Of a stretch of DNA of 64,000 nt, positions 56,701-64,000 are shown piece by piece. Below the pieces are notes generated by a model. The model saw only the letters and a program-made list of their open reading frames with translations, made no database searches and had not been told where the DNA came from. The translations under genes were made by a program, and so were the position numbers. Within the stretch, counting starts at the first letter, position 1. Every line of letters begins with the position of its first letter. The stretch is taken from NCBI GenBank assembly GCA_900291925.1, contig UWYS01000011.1, forward strand, positions 558,001-622,000, in the 5' to 3' direction. Source of the DNA: Thecaphora thlaspeos. Taxonomy: Eukaryota; Basidiomycota; Ustilaginomycetes; Urocystidales; Glomosporiaceae.

Positions 56701-58412
56701 ATGTCATCGGCCGATCCTTTCGCCGACAGGAACACCCTTGATGCGAATCCTTTCGCCGATCCGTCCGTTCAGGGCGCATTGAATGACTCTGGCCGGATGT
56801 ACGGCGAGGATGAGACCCCCTCGATCTACAAGGGCGCCGACCCCGAGGCACAGAGCATGCCCTCCCAGCAGGAAGCGGCCCGCATGGAGGAGCTGCGGCA
56901 GAGGGAGAGGGAGATTGAGAGGAGGGAGCGCGATCTCGAGAACCGCGCAGCCCACATTCAGAAGCACGGTCGCAACAACTGGCCGCCCTGTGAGTCAACC
57001 GACGGCCGCCTGCGTCCGGCTACAAGCCTGCCTCTTCCTGACCCGGGATGAAACCCTCCATGTGTGCTTTGTGCGCGCCAACTCCTCCTTCCCGGCGTCA
57101 GTCTATCCTTTGATCTATCACGACATTGAGGCAGAGATACCGGCCGATGCCCAGCCAATCATGCTTAACATGTACAGGCTATGGCTGCTGCTCGTGCTCA
57201 CCCTCATCATCAACATGGTCGCTTGCATCCTCCTCCTCGTCTCGGGATCCAACGACGGCGGCAAGGACATGATCTCAGGAATTTTCTACCTCCCCGTCAT
57301 CACGGTCGCCAGCTTTTTGCTCTGGTACAGGTGCGTTTCACCGATTGACTTGGCGGCTGAAGTGACGGCCGAGATGGCAGACCCAGAGGGTCTGAACTGC
57401 AGTCGCTCCGTTCTCCTCTTCACCTTTGCTCCCCTCGCAGACCGGTCTACAATGGCTTCATGAAGGAGCACTCCCTCTTCTACTGTGAGACTACTCGTGG
57501 CGCGCTGCGAAGCAACCGCGGTGATGCGCGACGCTGACGAGTCTCCTGCATCCGATCCTCTTCTTGTGCTCAACGTTGCGCTGCGGCCACACACACAGAC
57601 ATGTACTTCATGTGGGTACTTACACGGTCCTCGGCCGCTTGCAAAGCACGCTTCGCCCGACGCGATCCGAGCTGACTTGACACCTTTCTTCGCCCTCTCT
57701 GTCTCTTGCTGTGCGTTGCGACAGCTTGTGAGCTTACTACCGACCCTTTACGTCTCTGCAGCTCTGACAGGCCGTAAGCGTCGACTGATCGCTTTGCATC
57801 CCCTTGTTTACTGGTGGCACATCGTTCCCTTTCAGCTGCGGCTTCCATTGTGAGTGCGCTAAACTATGCCGTCATTCATCAGAGGGTTGTGGCAGACTGA
57901 TCCTCATACCCTTCTCCCCTGCTTCTGAACCCAGTGGCCTTCTCTCTGTACTGTTTCTTGGGCATCCCTTCGTGAGTCGAGACGACCGATAGAGTTGCAA
58001 ATGGGACCACTGGATATCGCGCTGATCCATGACCTTTTGCCGCGGCCAATTGCCTTGCGACGGTCAGGACTGGCTCGGCGGGACTGCTGAACACGATCCA
58101 GTGCTTCACAAACGGCCGCATCGTGGCGGGCGTATTTGGCGCGCTCGCGACGACCGGCTTCGCGCTGCAGGGGCTCGGTGACCTCTGGTACTACCGGCTG
58201 ATTTGGCAGCACAATCACGAACAGGGCCACACGTTTGCGCAGGCCAAGGCCGAGCTCACGACGCACGGCATGAAGGCGTACTTGTGAGTGCCGCTTTGAC
58301 GATGGCGAAGGGCAGCGCCTTGAGTGGTAGGAGACGATGGCCGCTGACAAGTGACGGTGACGCCTCAAACCATTGGTTCGGTCGACTCAGCACAAGAGGA
58401 TCGCAAGTGTAA
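56701..58412 (+). CDS. Secretory carrier-associated membrane protein (SCAMP)
   Basis: Four-helix membrane protein of post-Golgi and endocytic vesicles. Eight exons (56701-56989, 57102-57330, 57441-57484, 57599-57611, 57836-57849, 57935-57971, 58068-58283, 58391-58412) join in frame to 287 residues. The N-terminus has NPF motifs (NPFAD) that bind EH-domain proteins, then a coiled coil (ELRQREREIERRERDLENRA). The SCAMP signature NWPPFYPLIYHDIE spans exon 1 to 2. TM1 is LWLLLVLTLIINMVACILLL. The amphipathic linker contains RPVYNGFMKEHSLFYYMYFI. GIPSTGSAGLLNTIQCF is also family-typical. Exons 4 and 5 are 13 and 14 nt. Without them the conserved helix could not be read. The donor after exon 4 is GTGGGT. 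Confidence 0.94.
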
Positions 58413-59183
58413 GGAGACGGCGGTCGACGAGATTCCTTGATCCCCGGTTCCATCCGGCCTTTTGCGAGCAGCTATTACCGTGGTGGGCCACTGATCTGTA
58501 CCTTGAGAGACTGATGGCTGCTGCTGTAGTGTGAGATCGATGCGCCGAACAGGGGCGATAATATTTCTCTCGTGATACAAGCAGGAGAAGCTTTGCCATG
58601 TCTGGCTGAGCGTGTGCGAAAGGCGTCGCCATGTTATGTAGGAGAGAAGACGAGCAACGTGACGGCCGCGCTCGCCGGCGTGTTTTCTGTGCCCGCGCAC
58701 AGGCCAGCCGGCCAAGCGAGCGAGGCGGGGAGGTGAGGTGAAAGGAGATGGAGCCAGGCCACAGGCCAGGTGGGATTGGGTAAAAACGGGCGCGGCTCTG
58801 CCGAAAAGGAGCGAGCGCACGCACGCCCGTCTGGCCTCGCCGCGCTTGCTGGCCTTGGTCGACCCGCCCGCGCTTGTCTTCACGAGGCAGCTAGGGCGAG
58901 GGAAGGCTGCTCGCTCGCCCGCACGCTGAAGCACACTACACGCTAGTTAGTTACCTCCTCGGGAGCGAGCCATCTGCAGCGCATTCGATACCGCCACCCG
59001 CCACCACCACCACCACTGCTCCTGTCACGCAGATCCCCCTTTCATCCCTCTTCCGCCCTCCCCCCATCGCCCACGCCCCTCCTCTTGCGCCCAGTCCCGT
59101 CCCTGCTTGCCGTCTCCTCCAACTCCACCCTCCCCCAATCAGCCTTCATACAGCGCCTGCCCGCGCACAAGGACACAGTCAAG
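58413..59183. other. Intergenic region SCAMP to septin
   Basis: Holds the SCAMP 3' end and septin promoter. A CCACC/CCCTC-rich pyrimidine tract at about 58985-59090 precedes the septin ATG. No gene recognised. Confidence 0.55.
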
Positions 59184-60845
59184 ATGGCCGCCGTCGAACA
59201 AGACCACACCCCGCTCCACTCCTACGTCGGATTCGACAGCATCACAAAGCAGATCGAAGGCAAGCTCCTCAAGCGCGGCTTCCAGTTCAACGTCATGGTC
59301 GTCGGCCAGACGGGCCTCGGAAAGAGCACCCTCATCAACACCCTATTCGCCAGCCACCTCATTGACTCAAAGGGAAGGATGGAGGCGCACGAGAGCGTCC
59401 GACAGACGACCGAGATCCATCCCGTCTCCCACGGTGAGCACGCCGTCACCTCGCCATGGCATTCACTAAGCAGTCCGCTTATCCCGACAGACCGTTCTAC
59501 CACGTCTGACGCGAAGACCGACGCCGACTCTGACTCTGACCCTCGTTTATCTTTCCCGCGCCCGACCTGACCTGCTCCACAGTTATCGTCGAGAACGGCG
59601 TCAGGCTCCGACTCAACATTGTCGACACGCCAGGATACGGAGACCAGGTCAACAACGAGAACTGGTACGTCGCCTCTCAGACGAGCGACCCCCGGGCGCT
59701 TTAGCTGACATTGCAGCTTCCTACGCCATGCCATCCCTTTTGTCTGCAGCTGGGACCCTATCATCAAGTACATCAAGGATCAGCACAGCGCCTATCTCCG
59801 AAAGGAGCTCACCGCCATGCGTGACCGCTACATCACCGATACCAGGATTCACTGCTGCCTGTTCTTCATCAACCCGTGAGTGGTCGCCGAGCGGCCCTTT
59901 CAGCGAGAGGTCGAGAAGGTGCACCCCGACGGCATCGTAGTCCGTGGAGCTGAGTCTTGCCCCGACACACCTGCATTTGCCCTCGACAGCACCGGGCACG
60001 GACTTCGACCCATCGACGTTACCGTCATGAAGAAGCTGAGCGATGTTGTTAACGTCGTGCCTGTCATTGCCAAGGCGGACAGCCTCACGCTCGACGAGAG
60101 GGACCTTTTCAAGGAGCGAGTGAGTACGCCGGCGGCCATCCTACATCGCATTCGGAGAGCTGCGCTGCTGACACAGTCTGCCTCGCCCTTCGCTCCACCC
60201 TCTTGCCGTTAGATCCGTGCTGAGATGCAGTACAACAGCATCCGCGTCTACCCGTTTGACAACGAAGATTACGAGGAGGAAGAGCGCGAACTCAACGAGA
60301 AAATTAGGGTGAGTGTCGAGCAAGGACCTGCCGTCCCCTATGACCCGTCCGTTGGTGGGTGAGGGAGGGCTCTTCGTCCACTGACTTGACCTTACCTTTC
60401 CACTTCCGCATCTGCATCGCTCGGTCCCAACTGCGCAGTCGCTTATCCCCTTTGCCGTCGTCGGCTCGGAGCGCAACGTCATCATCGACGGCAAGGCCGT
60501 GCGCGGCCGCAAGAACCGATATGGCGTCATTAACGTTGAGAACGAGAACCACTGCGAGTTTGTCTACCTGCGCAACTTCCTCACGCGGTATGTTTCACCT
60601 TGCCGAGTTGCTCTTGCTCAGGCCGGCCGCGCTCTCTTCTTTCGCCCGCCTTGCTAGCGCCGACCTGCTAACGCCTGACTGCCTCTCTCTCTCTCCCCTC
60701 GATCGCAAATGCTACCACCAGGACGCATCTGCAAGATCTGATTGAGACGACCGCACAGATTCACTACGAGGCGTTCCGATCTAAGCAGCTGCTCGCGCTC
60801 AAGGAGAGCAGTACCAAGCAGCAAGCCCAGCCCAACGGCGCCTAA
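59184..60845 (+). CDS. CDC10: Septin, CDC10 type
   Basis: GTP-binding cytoskeletal protein that forms filaments and rings at septa and bud or hyphal necks. Seven exons (59184-59433, 59583-59664, 59750-59875, 59990-60119, 60213-60308, 60439-60587, 60722-60845) join in frame to 318 residues. The polybasic/N-terminal region ([20 protein letters not shown]) and the short tail without a coiled coil match Cdc10 rather than Cdc3/11/12. G1 is [18 protein letters not shown]3 is [10 protein letters not shown], and G4 is VIAKADSLT. The septin unique element includes [20 protein letters not shown] and [20 protein letters not shown]. The start was placed at 59184 because upstream in-frame sequence lacks an ATG and looks like UTR. 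Confidence 0.96.
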
Positions 60846-60869
60846 GCTTGTCACGTTGCAAAGCCCTAG

Positions 60870-60906
<37 letters not shown>

Positions 60907-62068
60907 TCTTGCTTCCTCGTGCTGAGGTCGGCAGACAGCGAGGGATGCTCGTTGGTCCGGCGGGTCTCGCACATTCGGCGCGACCGCCTCGGTACGGAAG
61001 GTCACTTGAGGGTCTCTACATGCATCGTCTGTACCTGTGCCTCTTGTCTCCTCTTCGCCCTCAATACTTTGTATGACAGAGTGCGGCCTCTATTTAGAAA
61101 CCTGATGTGGCGTTCACCCTCGCGCATTTCTCGTCAGTGTGTTTCGTACCCAAGTGCAGAGAGCCTCCGGCCTTCGGCCTGAAGAGACATGCACGCCATG
61201 ATGGCCTCTTCGAGAAGGATCGGGCCTGACAGACGGGTTCAGGACTCTCGGTAAGCTGTTTCGCGGAAACAATGAGAGGGAGCGCAGGGAACCTTAAAGG
61301 TTTTGGGAAGCTTGCTTGATGAAAGAGGTTTGGTTGGGTGCTCTAAATCTTTAGATAGAGTGGGGAGCAAACAAGGAACCGACTCCAGACTATATGTACA
61401 AGTTAGAGCTAACAATTGGGTTGACAAAGCACCAGCTCAACCGCCTGACCAAAGTCTTTACAGCTTTTCCCAATGATATTTTGTTACACACATAGAGAGC
61501 TCAATCTGGTACAAGATTGTCTTCTTTGTTTGTCCATTTGATTGGTGGCCCTGATGGAATAGCTTCCAGGCCCAAATTCCTTATTGCAGTCCTGGCCTCC
61601 AATGGCAGTTTGGCCACCTCAACAAAAGCTGCATGGGAGAAGCTGCATCCACAGTCTATGGTGCCAATGCTTGCAAAAATCTGTTAATCAGTGCTGTACT
61701 TTTTTGACAATGGCTGTGAATTACAGTGCAGCTTTGTGAATACAGAACAAGGTTGGTATGGTGTGATAGGAAATGTTGTGCTCAGTTGTAATTAGAGGTG
61801 TGATTATGTTGATGCTGATGATGGTTGGTGGTGTTGAGATGGGAAAGAGCGAGCAAGGAACTGGCTGATGTACAAGAAGAGAAGGCTAGTATGCCCCACA
61901 TGTTTTGCTGGCAGCCTTTTGGATCTGCTGCCCCTCACCTTCCAGCTTGGATCTGTACCCCACTTTCCAACTCTCCTCAGGTCCTTGGTTGCTCTACTAC
62001 AAAGATATGACTCTAAAAGGCCAGTATTGCCAAAAGCCAAAATTTTAAAGCTCTCTTTGACCTGGATA
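60846..62068. other. Septin 3' flank passing into AT-rich, gene-poor sequence
   Basis: After the septin 3' UTR (with a (CT)16 run) base composition shifts at about 61.2 kb toward A/T and codon-like third-position C bias disappears. I recognise no gene. On the strand of the copia remnant this is where a 3' LTR would be expected, but I could not define its ends. Confidence 0.55.
60872..60903 (+). repeat. (CT)16 microsatellite in the septin 3' UTR
   Basis: Sixteen CT units start 27 nt after the septin stop codon, so they should be transcribed in its 3' UTR. Confidence 0.96.
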
Positions 62069-62390
62069 ATTGGTGCCGCTGTTTTTGAGCAAAAAGCTGT
62101 AAAACAGCGGCATCAATTTCCTGCCAGACGCCCTGCCAAGAAATGGCACTGCTGTTTTTGGGAAAAAATCTCTAAAACAGCAGTGTCAATGCTTTCTGGG
62201 CAGGGTCCAGGACCCATATTTGAGTTGTCCTGGACCCAACTGGCCCAAAGTCAAAGATTGAAGCCGCTGTTGTTAGGCAAAAATCTTGAAAACAGCAGTG
62301 TCAATTAAGACATGTGGCCTGTTGGACCCTGGCAGAAAATTGATGCCGCTGTTCTAGAGATTTTTGTCCCAAAACAGCAGTATCAATTTT
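62069..62390 (-). repeat. Array of four imperfect-to-perfect 50-nt inverted repeats (hairpins)
   Basis: Units lie at 62069-62117, 62142-62190, 62257-62306 and 62338-62390. Each has arms of the type GCCGCTGTTTT and AAAACAGCGGC, bounded by ATTG/CAAT, around a loop of about 15 nt. Units 1 and 2 have perfect 12-bp inner stems of different sequence (TGCCGCTGTTTT versus CACTGCTGTTTT, each matched by its partner arm). Units 3 and 4 keep pairing with one G-U and one A-C position. The array begins directly after the copia pol-like frame ends at 62394. It may belong to the element's 3' noncoding region or be a separate miniature repeat. Confidence 0.85.
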
Positions 62391-62393
62391 GAC

Positions 62394-64000
62394 TTAGCTC
62401 CGGAGGCACACTCCTCCTGACCTCCATGCACCATGGCTGTTTGAATTGTCCACCTTTGAGCACTGGAGACCAAACCTCTTGCATGCTACTGTGAGCATCT
62501 TCTTGGTACCCTTCTTGGTCAGCATGTCAGCAGCATTGAGCTTGGTCCAGATGTCCTTGATGATCTAGCACCGCTTGCACACCTTGTGGATATAGTAGTA
62601 CCTGATATTGATGTGCTTAAGTTTCTGGTGATGTTGAGGGTCCTTGACTGCCTGTGTTGCTGCCTGGTTGTCCGAAAAAATCAGCGGTGTTGTCTGCCAG
62701 CCTAGCGCCTTGAGCAGGTTGCGCAGGTATGCTGCCTCCTTGGCTGCCTCTGATGCTGCCACATACTCTGCCTCCATGGTAGACTGAGCAACGCACTTCT
62801 GTGTCTGGCTGTGCCAGCTGACCAGGTTGCCACAGTGGTAGAAGATGTAGCCAGAGGTGCTGTGCCGCTCCAGCTTGCTGTTGCCACCGTAGTTGGCATC
62901 GCAGTAGCCCTTGACCAGCTCATCCTGACATTGCGCTCCATAGACCAGGGTGAAGTTCTTAGTCTGGTTGACATACTTGAGGGCCTGCATAATAGCTGCC
63001 AGGTGTTCCAGGCCGGGGTTGCTGGAGAAACAACCAAGGTAGGTGGCAGTGAAGGCTAGGTCCGGACATGTGCAGCCTGCTAGCCACATGAGCACACTGT
63101 TGATGGCCAGGTAGCACTCTCTCCTGTCACGGCTGGGCAGTGCAGGCAGCAGCTTGGTCCCTGGCAAGCAAGTATCTCATCAGGATACAGAGACTTTCTT
63201 ACCGCAGGACCAAGTTGCTGGGGAACAGCAGGTCCAGGATGGTGGTAAAGACAATCACACGTGGCAGATGAACAATGCGGTCAGAGCTGGACAGCGGACA
63301 GGCATTGGGAAGGACCATTGGGGGCAAGGTACATCAAGCCGGCGCATCAGGCATTATCAGGACAAGTGGAGCAAGGGCTATTGTTACTGGGTGTAACCTT
63401 CAGGTGACAGGATATGAAGGCAAGGTGGCCGCTTGTATATATAGCTAAGCCACTCTATGGACAAGGACTGGATCTGGCATCCAGTCTAGTCAATACACAG
63501 TTGTTACAAGCTTGCCACATTGCCCATGGAGAGCCTGATGACATATTGCTAGCAACACCAAAACCGTTGACACATTGCAACATCGATACAGACCCCACCA
63601 TCTTCCCCACATGCACAACATGCTCGCAAACGGTGCCCGCGAGCATTGCCAACCAAACCCGACCACCACCAAGTGTTGCTCCACCCTCTGACATAGGCAC
63701 CAAAGCAGCAACGGTCCTCAAGCAAGAGTGACTTCCTCAGCAGGGAGCAAGTAGGCCTGTAGACTTCCTCCCAGCCAAGCAAGTTGCTGCGCCAGACAAC
63801 TGCCACCATTACACCTCTGTCTTGGGTCAACTGGGCCAGTGTACTTCTCCATGGTGGCAGTTGGCAGGGTTGTCCAGCGCTTTGAGATGTTGCTTGTGAG
63901 GTGCTCATCGCAAATGGCCTGGTCCAGTGTGATTGTGCCATCCTCCCAGTTGCGGGTGATCTTGATGCCAAGGAAGTGCTGGGCTGGGCCATTGTCTGTG
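62394..64000 (-). mobile_element. Decayed Ty1/copia retrotransposon: RT end and RNase H
   Basis: The right end (about 63790-64000) encodes the end of a copia reverse transcriptase (QHFLGIKITRNWEDGTITLD). The part at 62565-63165 encodes the RT-RNase H connection and RNase H: LMWLAGCTCPDLAFTATYLG, YCDANYGGNSKLERHSTSGY, VSWHSQTQKCVAQSTMEAEY and HINIRYYYIHK. Below an internal TAG (62563-62565) the same frame continues with NAADMLTKKGTKKMLTVACK, the usual copia C-terminus, and ends at 62394. A segment of about 600 bp (63174-63776) interrupts the frame. The element is thus non-functional by stop, insertion and frame changes. Upstream gag, integrase and 5' LTR would lie beyond the right edge. Confidence 0.88.
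63165..63785. repeat. Insertion inside the copia remnant flanked by 9-bp direct repeats
   Basis: CAAGCAAGT occurs at 63165-63173 and 63777-63785, bracketing 603 bp without homology to the copia frame. The interior has a TATATATA-like box near 63433-63441 and on the minus strand begins TGTTGCTAGCAATATG at 63557, features that could suit an LTR or other promoter-bearing element. The repeats look like a target-site duplication, but a chance match is possible as CAAGCAAG also occurs once inside. Confidence 0.5.

Overview
The window is nuclear DNA of a fungus, most likely a basidiomycete of the smut lineage (Ustilaginomycotina). The evidence is a compact GC-rich gene layout, many short GT-AG introns (48 to about 320 nt), nucleus-encoded mitochondrial proteins with presequences, and fungal markers (ERG6, CDC10-type septin, TPS2, MDM1). 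The genus is inference. I rebuilt exons by hand and checked that their lengths keep one frame, so exon coordinates are predictions.

Layout. 1-1567 (-): GMC oxidoreductase with an in-frame stop and a frameshift. 2919-4159 (-): 3-hydroxyisobutyrate dehydrogenase. 4836-6.4 kb (-): conserved but unnamed protein. 7962-8392 (-): URM1, with a 93-bp minisatellite directly upstream. 9612-11864 (+): Ser-rich coiled-coil orphan. 12167-16333 (-): MDM1-like PXA/RGS/PX protein, divergent from thioredoxin at 16899-17485 (+). 17976-21974 (-): TPS2, divergent from a cyclin-L-like gene at 23487-25026 (+). 27298-31170 (+): RING/RRM gene whose frame breaks at least once. 31731-32594 (-): small mitochondrial membrane protein. 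32897-33483 (-): DPM2, divergent from ATP synthase beta at 33992-35832 (+). 36326-40112 (-): XPF nuclease, divergent from dihydrofolate reductase at 40472-41371 (+). 41506-43244 (-): ERG6, divergent from MOG1 at 44019-44784 (+). 45546-47160 (+): J-domain protein. 47631-49311 (-): orphan, divergent from an enoyl-CoA hydratase/isomerase at 49620-50624 (+). 50664-51.6 kb (-): partial CTR copper transporter. 51914-55700 (-): RSC4-like double-bromodomain protein, divergent from SCAMP at 56701-58412 (+). 59184-60845 (+): CDC10-type septin. From about 61.2 kb the sequence is visibly more AT-rich and carries a decayed Ty1/copia element on the minus strand, running off the right edge.

The genes are mostly housekeeping and unrelated in pathway, as is usual for eukaryotic chromosomes. 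Divergent pairs sharing 0.3-1.5 kb promoters dominate. I found no operon-like cluster, CRISPR array, secondary-metabolite cluster or convincing new defence system. The features most worth following are: an enoyl-CoA hydratase/isomerase with both a mitochondrial-type presequence and a C-terminal SKL; a four-copy array of about 50-nt hairpins, two with covarying stems, just downstream of the copia pol frame; microexons of 12, 13 and 14 nt in ERG6 and SCAMP; recurrent GTGGGT 5' splice sites; and the broken GMC and RING/RRM genes lying among long intact genes.
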